NCBI GenBank assembly: GCA_024280785.1
Contig: JAJRPK010000161.1
Location: forward strand, 1-18,787
DNA length: 18,787 nucleotides
Direction: 5' to 3'
From: Gammaproteobacteria bacterium
GTDB lineage: Bacteria; Pseudomonadota; Gammaproteobacteria; Pseudomonadales; UBA7434
Shown: one piece after another, positions 8,022 to 16,376 of the stretch
Layout: each line of letters begins with the position of its first letter
Numbering within the stretch: position 1 is the stretch's first letter
Notes under the pieces: generated by a model
Seen by the model: only the letters and a program-made list of their open reading frames with translations
What the model was told of the DNA's origin: nothing
Databases searched by the model: none
Position numbers and translations under genes: made by a program

Positions 8022-8186
8022 GTGAAAAATCTATTGGTTACAGCCGCGAGAAAGGTATGGTTGCAAGAGCCTGCTGAACGTGGAGAGAAACCTGCCTCTC
8101 ATCGCTTTCACCCCCCCATATCTTTATCTGTCAAGCTTTCACCGCTTGCAAAACGACAATTAAAATTACACTCAAGAAATATTTAG
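8022..8186 (+). CDS. Small unidentified ORF, 54 residues
   Basis: GTG 8022 is preceded by AAAGG (8012-8016) with a five-base spacer. It opens a 54-codon frame ending at TAG 8184-8186, in the space between rfbD and the PKS. The peptide is basic and proline-containing, begins MKNLLVTAARKVWLQEP and ends KLHSRNI. It has no transmembrane segment or motif that I recognise. It could be a real small protein, the remnant of a lost gene, or chance. The ribosome binding site overlapping the rfbD stop is the main argument for translation. Confidence 0.3.
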   Translation: MKNLLVTAARKVWLQEPAERGEKPASHRFHPPISLSVKLSPLAKRQLKLHSRNI

Positions 8187-8241
8187 CAATCGTAATTTTT
8201 CCCTTGAGCTAAAGCCTTCATCGGTAGATCATAGCGCGCAA

Positions 8242-8272
8242 TTAATAAAAACACTCTTTAAGCCTATATAAG
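8242..8272 (+). promoter_or_regulatory. Weak candidate sigma-70 promoter before the PKS
   Basis: TATAAG at 8267-8272 matches five of six -10 bases, with TTAATA at 8242-8247 as a four-of-six -35 at a 19-base spacer. The spacing is long and a start near 8279 would leave an almost absent leader, so this is only a candidate. The rest of 8187-8288 shows no clear terminator. Confidence 0.15.
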
Positions 8273-8274
8273 TC

Positions 8275-8279
8275 AGGGA
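8275..8279 (+). promoter_or_regulatory. Ribosome binding site for the TTG-initiated PKS
   Basis: AGGGA sits nine bases before TTG 8289. The frame is closed by TAA at 8259, and no ATG or GTG occurs before the conserved start of the ketosynthase, so TTG is the only reasonable start. Confidence 0.5.
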
Positions 8280-8288
8280 TTTCTACTA

Positions 8289-11200
8289 TTGGATACTTTT
8301 AAAGAGAAAATAGCGATCGTCGGAATGTCTTTCCGTTTTCCAGGCGATATCACAACGTCTCGTGCTCTTTGGGATGTATTGGCTGATGGCCAAGATTTAG
8401 TCACCGAAATCAGCTCAGACCGCTGGGATACTAGCCTTTTTTATGATGCCGATAAATCGGCGCCCGGTAAAAGCTATGTGTTTGCCGCCGGCCAGCTTTC
8501 TGATATCGACAAATTTGACGCAAAGTTTTTTGGTATCTCTCCCCGTGAAGCCGAGCAAATGGACCCTCAGCAGAGGTTGCTTCTAGAGCTATCGTGGGAA
8601 GCATTGGCTAACGGTGATCAACGTTTAGACAAACTCGATGGCAGTAACTGCGCTGTTTACATCGGCATTGCCAATAATGATTACTCATCCCGTGTAGTCG
8701 ATGATTTGTCGGTAGCAGACGCTTACACGATGACGGGTAATACCGCTAGCATCGCCTCTAACCGAATCTCTTACACCTTTAATCTTAAGGGCCCCAGTAT
8801 CTCTGTCGACACCGCGTGTTCATCGTCGCTGGTCGCCATTCACGAGGCTTGCAAAAGTATCTGGTCGGGCGAGGCCGATAGCGCAATGGCCGGCGGTGTT
8901 AATTTATTGCTGCACCCATCGCCTTTTGTCGGCTTTTCAAAAGCTTCTATGCTGTCGCCTACCGGCCGATGCAAGCCGTTTGATGCCAGCGCCGATGGCT
9001 ATGTCCGTGCCGAGGGCGCAGCCATTCTATTTTTAAAACCCTTGGCCGATGCCGAGCGAGACGGTGATCCGATCCATGCCGTGATTGTTAACTCCGGTGT
9101 TAATTCAGACGGGCGGACAACAGGAATAAGCTTGCCGAGCAAACAAGGGCAGGCCAGTCTGTTAGCAAAACTCTACGGCGACAATGTAGATTTCGATATC
9201 AACGACCTCGATTATCTAGAGGCCCACGGCACGGGCACACCGGTTGGCGATCCGATAGAGGCACAGTCGATCGGCGAAGTGCTAGGTCAGCGTCGCGTTC
9301 ATAACCACGCACTCACCACAGGTGCTGTCAAAGGCAACTTTGGGCATCTCGAAGCGGCCTCGGGAATGGCAGGCATAATTAAAGTGATTCATTGTTTAAA
9401 ACAACGTGCAATACCCGGCAATGTTCATTTGACTGATCTCAACCCCAATATAGATTTTGAAGGTCTAAATTTAAAGGTGGCTGACAATCAACAGTCGCTT
9501 CAGGGAATTAACCGGCCATTATTAATGGGCGTCAACTCCTTCGGCTTCGGCGGCACTAACGCACACGTCATATTGCAAGAGTACAAAACAAATAATCCGA
9601 TTGAAAAAGAGTCTTTAAATACGAAAGCCCTATCGCAGGGAAGGTCATCGCAGGGAAAGTCATCGCAGAGAAAATCATCGCAGAGAAAATCATCGCAAGA
9701 AAAACTACCGCCGCTCTACCTTAGCGCAAGCGGTGAGCCGGCAATTCGTGAGCTAGCTTTGGCTTACAGCGACATCTTGCTTGCTAATCCCGAGCACTAT
9801 TATGATTTGGCCTGGAGATCTATCAACAAACAAAGCCGCTTGAGCGATGGGGTGATAGTTGATGCTAAAAACGTATCGGCCGCTGTCGAGCGATTAACTG
9901 CGCTATCGAACGGCGATACCCTGACCGGTGTCTACACACAAAAATTAGTTGCCAGTAAACCTTCTACAGTATTTGTCTACAGTGGTAATGGCTGTCAGTG
10001 GCAAGGTATGGCGCAAGAGCTATTAGCCAAGGACACTGAGTATGCCGGTTATATTCGAGCGCTGGATGAAAAGTTTTCTGGGCTAATAAATTTTTCTATT
10101 GAGGCCGAGTTGTTAGCCTCAGATTCTGATAGCCGGCTTCATTTAACCGATATTTCCCAGCCACTGCTATTTTCTATTCAAGTCGCGTTAACTCAATGGT
10201 ACCAACGCAGAGGTTTTATCCCTGATTACGTGCTTGGCCACAGTGTGGGTGAAGTAGCGGCGGCTTGGGCATCCGGGGCGCTGAGCCTTGATCATGCGAT
10301 ACAAGTTATTGTTCAACGCAGTGCTGCGCAAGCATTAACTCGTGGTACCGGTCGAATGGCCGTCGTCGGTTTAGGAGAGCAAAACACGCAGTCTTTGTTA
10401 GATCAATTAGAGCTCGCCGAAGACATCGAAATAGCTTGTCATAATTCGCGAGATTCTGTTTCTGTTGCAGGTCCGCTGACTCAATTGTTAAAGCTTGAAC
10501 AGGCTTGTGCGACAGAGAATGTTTTTTTTCAATTGTTGGAATTAGATTACGCTTTCCATAGCCGTTTTATGGACCCGATCAAAGACTCTCTTATTAGTTC
10601 GCTATGTCATATTAAACCGCATATTGAACCGCGTATTGCCCCTCGTTTTGTTTCCACAACGGTAGGCAATAATTCTGGCGAGCTGCTGCTCGATGCTAAC
10701 TATTGGTGGCGCAATGTCCGTGATCGTGTCGTCTTTGATGAAGCGATAGACTGGGTCGTAGAACAAGGGGCTGCCGTATTTGTCGAAATTGGGCCGCACG
10801 CTATTTTAAGGCGCTATATCACCTCGTCGCTTGCACAAAACGAGAAGCGTGGTTTAGTACTGGCGACGTTAATGCGAGAAGCGGCGGGTGTCGAGAGCCT
10901 GTATAGAACTTACTACTGTGCGTTTTTAGCGGGTGCTGACATTGGCTTTGATGATAGCCTTCCGGTAGCGGGGCAGCCGATAGAAGCACCGGGATATCCA
11001 TGGCAGCGAGTCAGGCATTGGTATACGGCGAGCGAAGAAAACTTGGGAGTGGTCGAACGCCGTAGTGTTCATCCCTTGCTGGGTTATCGGGTCGATAAGA
11101 ACTCGCCGGTTTGGGAATGGGATATCGATGCCAAGGCCACAGGATATTTATCGGACCATGTCGTGGGGGCTGCAGTAGTTTTTCCAGCCGCGGCCTATGT

Positions 11201-14200
11201 AGAGCTAGCCTTGGCCGCCGCTAAAGATTGGTTTCAGGCCAGTCAATTTGATATTGAAAATATCGATATTATTGTGCCCATGGTTATTGATGATACTGAG
11301 TTTCGTACCCTGCGATTTGAACTCGCTATCGAACGCAACCGGTTTGCCGTTAAAAGCCGCTGTAGATTATCGGGTGACGAATGGCCGCTGCATTGCACCG
11401 GTCAAATCAATACCTCGCCGGAGCTTATAGTCGAGGAAAATCGACAGTCGCAAGATGCTCGTGTGGATTTTTCATACTTAGATGTAGATGTAGATGTAGA
11501 TGTAGATAGTAATAGTAAGCATGACGATAGCAATCATTCGTTAGATGTCGATAGATTTTATGCGGCGTTAGCAAAGCAAGGTCTTAATTACGGCCCTGAA
11601 TTCAGGTCGTTAAGTCGGCTTTCATTGCTTGAGGCTAGCGATGAACGATGCGGCAAAGTAAAGGCGTTGGCTAAGCTCTCGCTGAGTGTTCGCTTCGAAT
11701 CCAATAATACAAAATATCTGTTGCACCCGGTTATCTTGGATGCATGCTTTCAGCTGTGTGCTTTATTAGTCGGTAATGACAACGTAGATGACGATCGCAG
11801 TCAGGCCTTTTTACCGGTAAAAATTGGCCGCGTTAAAATTCTACGAAATGAAACCGTGTGTTTTGTAACGGCATCCCCCATACGTATCAATCAACGTTCG
11901 GCGTTAGTTGATTTTGAATTATTGGATGAGCAAGGAGAATTAGTCGCAGAGGTTAAGGGCTGCCGGTTTAAGGCGATGAGATCTGAGGTTTTGCCTGAGC
12001 GTGCCCAACATTATGCCTGGACTCCTGTCGTTTCCGAGCGCTCTGTTAAGGCATTTTCGTTTCTATCGAACTTTCCCGATTATAAGACAACGTTACAGGC
12101 ACTGTGGAACCCGGAGAAGGGTGATGCGGTTCGCCAACGGCATTATAGCGAAGTGATGCCGCTCATCGAAAGTTTTGTGGCCCATGCCGCCGTTGAAATA
12201 TTTCAATCGTTAACCTCAGACTCTAATGTTTTTTCCTTAGAACAATTATTGGTGTCTGGGCGTGTAGCGTTAGAGCAAGGGCCTTTCCTTCGCTGGTTAC
12301 TTGACGTTGCGATACAAGATGAACTTGTTGCTGTTGACAATGCCGCTGGTTTTTGCCAAATCGTTGGGCAGAACAAGGTGCCGTCGAATGGGCAATCAGA
12401 GCTGCTAGAGGGCAATCTACAGGGCAATCTACAGGGCAATCTACAAGACAATAATGATCTGCAAGCTGCTGATATATGGACTCTGCTGCTGAGCGATTAT
12501 CCGGAATCTTTAGCCGAGCTTAGCTTGTTGGGTTCAGCTTTTTCTCATTTAATGGATAAGCTAAGCTCTCCGACGCTACACCGTTCATTCTCTGCGGTGC
12601 ACGATAGTGCGAAATATCGCCGCAGTGTCATAGAAGATTTATTCGAGGCCGGTAACAGCTACCGCAGATTGAATGAATTGAGTCGCCAGACCCTACAGAT
12701 GATTCTGGCGGCCCGATCTGCTCGACAAAATATCGATATTCTAGAGTTGGGTTGTTTTGATACTCAGTTAGCGGAGCAGTTGGTGCCGCGTTTACTGGAT
12801 AACGACCGCTACCATTACCTGAGTTTTGACTCGGTCAGCTTGACCCGATTGAACGAACAGTTAAAAGCTTACACTTCGTTTAGCGCCGACTTGCTTACTT
12901 CTCTCGATGATGTCTTTGATGCAAGCAGTTTGGTTCGAGAGACACTGGCTTGTGAGACAAGCGCTGGCTACGATGTTATTTACCTGTCCCATTTTTTATC
13001 CGAAGCTAACAATGCCGATAAGCTGTTGACTCAATTAAAGTCTTTATTAAAGCCGGGAGGCCTACTGCTGATTGAGGAGCAGTCACCTAATCGTTTTCAC
13101 GATTTTGTTTTTGGTGTAGATCCCCGCTGGTGGTTGAGGTCGACGGAGCTGATCTCAAGGTCGCAATTGTTAGCGCCAGCATCTGTGCAACAGTGGTTAG
13201 ACAAAGAAAACTTTGAGACCGTGTTGTTTCGAGGCGATACTGGTCAATGCTCTGAAAGTGGGTACCTGCTATTGGCTTTAGAAGCTTCAGAAGCCACAGA
13301 ATCTGAAGGAGTATTAGAACGATGGCCAGACAGCTCAAGCGAAGATCTTAGTCTTGATCGTGTACGTATGGCCTCTGATGGACTTGCAGAGAAATCTATT
13401 TGTTGGCTCCTTTTACTGGCGCCAGAAAACGAATTACTGTTCGAGCCCTTTATCGCGTCTTGTGAGCAGCGTGGCATTGAACTATTAACGATAATCGTTG
13501 GCAAGCCGGTAACGATTAGCTTGGACATGGCAGTCAATTTTGATCCGCAGGATGTAGAGCAATGGCATAGCTTATGGAATCGATTGCAGGAATCATCATT
13601 GGGTTTGCCGCAAAAGATTATCGACGCGACTTTTTCATCGTTATCTAACTTGCCAATATCTGGCTTGCCAAAAATCACCGGGTATTTTCAGGCGTCGAAT
13701 AGATGTAAAAACATAACGGCGCTTTTGCGGTTCTTGAGTAAGTCGACGTTAGATGAGTGCCCTTCGCTGGAACTCGTGACTTATGCTTCTCAGAGTGTGG
13801 CGGAGCACGCAGTAGAAAATCCCGCCGATGCGGCTGTATGGGGCATGGGTCGAGTGTTAATGAATGAGAGTCCAGACATACTCACTCGATTGATCGATTT
13901 TGATCGTTTGTGTTGGCAAGCAGGTTTTGCGCCTTTAGTTGAAGAAATGAGTGCTGCCGCTGTTGAAACTGAAGTTATCTTCGCTGGCGGTACGCGCTAC
14001 GTCAACCGTTTAAAAGCGGTCGAAAGTCATTCTTCAAATCATTCGCTAAGCCATTCGGTGAGCCATTCTACAAGTCATGCTTTGAGCTCACAAAAAGCTG
14101 ACCGCGAAACGGTTAGCCGTCTTAGCTTTGATTCTCCCGGGCAGTTGAAAAACCTTAGTTGGGGAGAAGTGACCTTAGCGACATTAGCCGCAGATCAAGT

Positions 14201-16376
14201 CTCGATTGACGCAAAATATGCGGGGCTCAATTTTCGTGATGTGATGTTTGCCACCGGTTTGTTACCCGATGAGGCGCTGGAAAATGGTTTTTCAGGCCCG
14301 CATTTGGGTATGGAGTTTTCTGGAATTGTTACCGCAGTAGGAAAATCGGTTAACAATGTGCAACCGGGCGATGAAATTATTGGTTTTGCTTCGGCGTGCT
14401 TTAGCAATACGATTGTCACGCAAGCCGCCTCGGTGGTGAAAAAAATGCCGTCTTGGAGTTTTGCTGCGGCAGCGACGGTGCCGACTGTTTTTTTTACCGC
14501 CTACTATGCGTTGCATCACCTGGCGCGAGTAAAAGCAGGTGAGCGAGTTCTTATTCACGGTGGTGCGGGTGGAGTAGGGCTAGCGGCCATTCAAGTGGCT
14601 AGATGGTTGGGGGCAGAGATCTATGCGAGTGCCGGGGTAGCGGACAAACGCGATTTTATTAGCTTGTTAGGCGCCGACAGGGTTTTTGATTCAAGAAGTT
14701 TAAAGTTTGCCGATCAAATTATGGAACTGACCGAGGGCGAGGGTATCGACGTGGTCCTCAATTCGCTATCGGGCGATGCCGTTGGCAAAAACTTATCGAT
14801 CCTTCGATCCTTCGGGCGTTTTCTTGAGTTGGGCAAACGAGACTTTTATGCCGACAGTGCCGTTGGCTTGCGCCCGTTTAGAAATAATATTTCTTATTTT
14901 GGCATCGATGCCGATCAGCTAATGGTCGAGCAGCCAAGGTTGGCAAAGTCTTTGCTGGCAGAATTGATGGATTTGTTTGCCGAAGGAGAATTTCAACCTA
15001 TTCCCTTTAGAGTTTTTTCAGCGACAAAAGTCGAAGAGGCTTTTCGCTACATGCAGCAATCTCGCCAGATAGGCAAGGTGCTGATTGACTTGTCCGATGT
15101 CCCTGCGCCGTTGCAAAGTTTAGCAACTGAAATAAGTCTGCCGGGCTTGGAGTTATCAAGTGAGGCTACGTACCTGATCTCTGGAGGGTCGAGCGGATTG
15201 GGTTTGGCCGCTGCCGATCACTTGGTGGCCAGAGGGGCGAGAAATCTGGCGATTATTAGTCGCCGTGGTATGCATTCGGAGCGTTTAAAGTCGACACTCG
15301 ATGCCTGGGCTGCTAAAGGCGTGGTGGTGGTTGATTTAATGTTAGATTTGGCGACAGCTAATATACGGCAGGAATTAGACATCCGCTTATCTGCTCTTCC
15401 ACCGGTTAAAGGGATTATCCACGCCGCTACGATTATCGAAGATTCTCTGCTGACAAAAATCAGTGACGAAAAATTGGATGCCGTATTGGCTCCAAAAATT
15501 CGCGGTGCCTGGGAACTACATTGTTACAGTGAGGCCAAAGACCTCGACTTCTTCGTCATGTATTCCTCGGCAACCACTCAGTTCGGCAACCCCGGTCAAG
15601 GTAACTATATTGCGGCTAACTGTTACTTGGAAGCGTTGTCTTCATACCGCAAAGGGCGAGGACTGCCGTCGGTGTGTATTGCTTGGGGGCCAGTCGAAGA
15701 TACCGGTTTCCTATCGCGAAATCCGGCATTAAAGACGTCATTGATTTCACGATTTGGAGGCGCGGCACTAACCTCAGCATCGGTGTTAGAGGTGTTAGAG
15801 CGGTCGGTGCAATCGGCGGTGGTAGATAGTAGTTACCTTGCTCTTAATTGGAATCAGATTTCGGCCTATTTACCCTCGGTGCATCAGCCTAAATATGACA
15901 ACCTTAATGCACTACGCGAGCAAAGCGTAGTAGAGAGTGTCGACAATCTACGTGCACAGTTAGCATCGATGAGCTTAGCAGAAAGAAGCGAAAAAATTAT
16001 TCAAATACTGGGTCGACAGGTCGAGAAAATTCTATGTTTAGGAGAGGGCAATGTAGATGTAGACCGATCGTTATTCGAGCAAGGGATGGATTCATTGATG
16101 GGCGTGGAGTTGGCGGCGTCGATAGAATCAAACTTTTCTGTTCAAATGCCGCCGATGGTATTAGCGGAAGGCCCTACGCTGCGACGAGTAGCCGATAGGG
16201 TTTTGCGTCAGCTTAATTTGACGGGTGCCGAGGGCGTCGCTGTAAAAACAAGTGATAGTTTGGAGGAGCAATTGGACTACTTGGTGAGTCAGCACGAATC
16301 GACAATGTCTCGAGATGAAATTTCTTCGATTAAATTTCGCTATCAAAAAAAGGTAGAGGTCAGTCATGACGCTTAG
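8289..16376 (+). CDS. Single-module highly reducing type I polyketide synthase (KS-AT-DH-cMT-linker-ER-KR-ACP)
   Basis: This 2695-residue enzyme joins and fully reduces acyl units on its carrier domain. Ketosynthase is about 5-430 with Cys177 (DTACSSSL), His313 (EAHGTGTPVGDP) and His353 (GNFGHLEAASG). Acyltransferase is about 560-860 with GHSVGE (Ser652) and YAFHS (754-758), which fits malonyl use but is not the textbook HAFH. Dehydratase is about 928-1225 with HVVGAAVVFP (His957) and DACFQ (Asp1151). The C-methyltransferase is about 1400-1655, but motif I reads LELGCFDTQ (1485-1493) without the usual G-x-G-x-G, so it may be inactive. A linker or structural KR-like part spans about 1690-1905. 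Enoylreductase is about 1948-2270 with HGGAGGVG. Ketoreductase is about 2292-2500 with GGSSGLG, Ser2427 and Tyr2440. The carrier domain is about 2567-2640 with GMDSL (Ser2602). There is no thioesterase or reductase release domain. The start is TTG 8289. The stop overlaps the next gene by 11 bases. The layout matches fungal-type highly reducing PKSs and their bacterial relatives; iterative use is inferred. Confidence 0.95.
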   Translation: MDTFKEKIAIVGMSFRFPGDITTSRALWDVLADGQDLVTEISSDRWDTSLFYDADKSAPGKSYVFAAGQLSDIDKFDAKFFGISPREAEQMDPQQRLLLELSWEALANGDQRLDKLDGSNCAVYIGIANNDYSSRVVDDLSVADAYTMTGNTASIASNRISYTFNLKGPSISVDTACSSSLVAIHEACKSIWSGEADSAMAGGVNLLLHPSPFVGFSKASMLSPTGRCKPFDASADGYVRAEGAAILFLKPLADAERDGDPIHAVIVNSGVNSDGRTTGISLPSKQGQASLLAKLYGDNVDFDINDLDYLEAHGTGTPVGDPIEAQSIGEVLGQRRVHNHALTTGAVKGNFGHLEAASGMAGIIKVIHCLKQRAIPGNVHLTDLNPNIDFEGLNLKVADNQQSLQGINRPLLMGVNSFGFGGTNAHVILQEYKTNNPIEKESLNTKALSQGRSSQGKSSQRKSSQRKSSQEKLPPLYLSASGEPAIRELALAYSDILLANPEHYYDLAWRSINKQSRLSDGVIVDAKNVSAAVERLTALSNGDTLTGVYTQKLVASKPSTVFVYSGNGCQWQGMAQELLAKDTEYAGYIRALDEKFSGLINFSIEAELLASDSDSRLHLTDISQPLLFSIQVALTQWYQRRGFIPDYVLGHSVGEVAAAWASGALSLDHAIQVIVQRSAAQALTRGTGRMAVVGLGEQNTQSLLDQLELAEDIEIACHNSRDSVSVAGPLTQLLKLEQACATENVFFQLLELDYAFHSRFMDPIKDSLISSLCHIKPHIEPRIAPRFVSTTVGNNSGELLLDANYWWRNVRDRVVFDEAIDWVVEQGAAVFVEIGPHAILRRYITSSLAQNEKRGLVLATLMREAAGVESLYRTYYCAFLAGADIGFDDSLPVAGQPIEAPGYPWQRVRHWYTASEENLGVVERRSVHPLLGYRVDKNSPVWEWDIDAKATGYLSDHVVGAAVVFPAAAYVELALAAAKDWFQASQFDIENIDIIVPMVIDDTEFRTLRFELAIERNRFAVKSRCRLSGDEWPLHCTGQINTSPELIVEENRQSQDARVDFSYLDVDVDVDVDSNSKHDDSNHSLDVDRFYAALAKQGLNYGPEFRSLSRLSLLEASDERCGKVKALAKLSLSVRFESNNTKYLLHPVILDACFQLCALLVGNDNVDDDRSQAFLPVKIGRVKILRNETVCFVTASPIRINQRSALVDFELLDEQGELVAEVKGCRFKAMRSEVLPERAQHYAWTPVVSERSVKAFSFLSNFPDYKTTLQALWNPEKGDAVRQRHYSEVMPLIESFVAHAAVEIFQSLTSDSNVFSLEQLLVSGRVALEQGPFLRWLLDVAIQDELVAVDNAAGFCQIVGQNKVPSNGQSELLEGNLQGNLQGNLQDNNDLQAADIWTLLLSDYPESLAELSLLGSAFSHLMDKLSSPTLHRSFSAVHDSAKYRRSVIEDLFEAGNSYRRLNELSRQTLQMILAARSARQNIDILELGCFDTQLAEQLVPRLLDNDRYHYLSFDSVSLTRLNEQLKAYTSFSADLLTSLDDVFDASSLVRETLACETSAGYDVIYLSHFLSEANNADKLLTQLKSLLKPGGLLLIEEQSPNRFHDFVFGVDPRWWLRSTELISRSQLLAPASVQQWLDKENFETVLFRGDTGQCSESGYLLLALEASEATESEGVLERWPDSSSEDLSLDRVRMASDGLAEKSICWLLLLAPENELLFEPFIASCEQRGIELLTIIVGKPVTISLDMAVNFDPQDVEQWHSLWNRLQESSLGLPQKIIDATFSSLSNLPISGLPKITGYFQASNRCKNITALLRFLSKSTLDECPSLELVTYASQSVAEHAVENPADAAVWGMGRVLMNESPDILTRLIDFDRLCWQAGFAPLVEEMSAAAVETEVIFAGGTRYVNRLKAVESHSSNHSLSHSVSHSTSHALSSQKADRETVSRLSFDSPGQLKNLSWGEVTLATLAADQVSIDAKYAGLNFRDVMFATGLLPDEALENGFSGPHLGMEFSGIVTAVGKSVNNVQPGDEIIGFASACFSNTIVTQAASVVKKMPSWSFAAAATVPTVFFTAYYALHHLARVKAGERVLIHGGAGGVGLAAIQVARWLGAEIYASAGVADKRDFISLLGADRVFDSRSLKFADQIMELTEGEGIDVVLNSLSGDAVGKNLSILRSFGRFLELGKRDFYADSAVGLRPFRNNISYFGIDADQLMVEQPRLAKSLLAELMDLFAEGEFQPIPFRVFSATKVEEAFRYMQQSRQIGKVLIDLSDVPAPLQSLATEISLPGLELSSEATYLISGGSSGLGLAAADHLVARGARNLAIISRRGMHSERLKSTLDAWAAKGVVVVDLMLDLATANIRQELDIRLSALPPVKGIIHAATIIEDSLLTKISDEKLDAVLAPKIRGAWELHCYSEAKDLDFFVMYSSATTQFGNPGQGNYIAANCYLEALSSYRKGRGLPSVCIAWGPVEDTGFLSRNPALKTSLISRFGGAALTSASVLEVLERSVQSAVVDSSYLALNWNQISAYLPSVHQPKYDNLNALREQSVVESVDNLRAQLASMSLAERSEKIIQILGRQVEKILCLGEGNVDVDRSLFEQGMDSLMGVELAASIESNFSVQMPPMVLAEGPTLRRVADRVLRQLNLTGAEGVAVKTSDSLEEQLDYLVSQHESTMSRDEISSIKFRYQKKVEVSHDA
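9630..9704 (+). repeat. Five 15-base tandem units in the KS-AT linker
   Basis: Five units related to TCATCGCAGAGAAAA encode repeated Ser-Ser-Gln-Arg/Gly-Lys (residues about 448-472). The third and fourth units are identical. The repeat lies between the end of the ketosynthase and the KS-AT adaptor and keeps the frame. Confidence 0.9.
11481..11507 (+). repeat. Hexanucleotide GATGTA repeat within the dehydratase region
   Basis: Four GATGTA units plus a trailing GAT encode Asp-Val-Asp-Val repeated (residues about 1065-1073), between the two hotdog halves of the dehydratase. The stretch that follows is also Asp/Ser/Asn/His-rich, which points to a surface loop. Confidence 0.85.
12410..12445 (+). 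repeat. Three 12-base tandem units before the methyltransferase domain
   Basis: Three exact copies of GGGCAATCTACA encode Gly-Asn-Leu-Gln repeats (residues about 1374-1386), in the linker just before the C-methyltransferase. Confidence 0.9.
14025..14090 (+). repeat. Degenerate 12-base repeat encoding Ser-His-Ser-x before the enoylreductase
   Basis: About five imperfect units encode Ser/Asn-His-Ser/Ala-x-Ser (residues 1913-1934), a low-complexity His/Ser linker between the structural KR-like part and the enoylreductase. Units have diverged more than in the other repeats, so this one is probably older. Confidence 0.8.
16355..16360 (+). promoter_or_regulatory. Ribosome binding site of the alpha-oxoamine synthase, inside the PKS end
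   Basis: AGAGGT lies five bases before ATG 16366 and is still within PKS coding sequence. Together with the 11-base gene overlap it supports translational coupling of the two enzymes. Confidence 0.55.

Noticed and set aside
8151..8215. Intrinsic terminator after rfbD
   Set aside because: Short inverted repeats occur (CAAGC/GCTTG and CTCAAG/CTTGAG), but stems are five or six pairs, one loop is long, and no T-run follows a stable stem.
9630..9704. Tandem repeats read as a CRISPR array
   Set aside because: The units are directly adjacent with no spacers, are in-frame with the PKS, and encode a low-complexity linker.
13244..13678. Reverse-strand open frame of 144 codons inside the PKS
   Set aside because: It lies wholly within the well-supported PKS reading frame, has Ser/Arg/Cys-rich composition typical of an antisense shadow, and shows no family motif.
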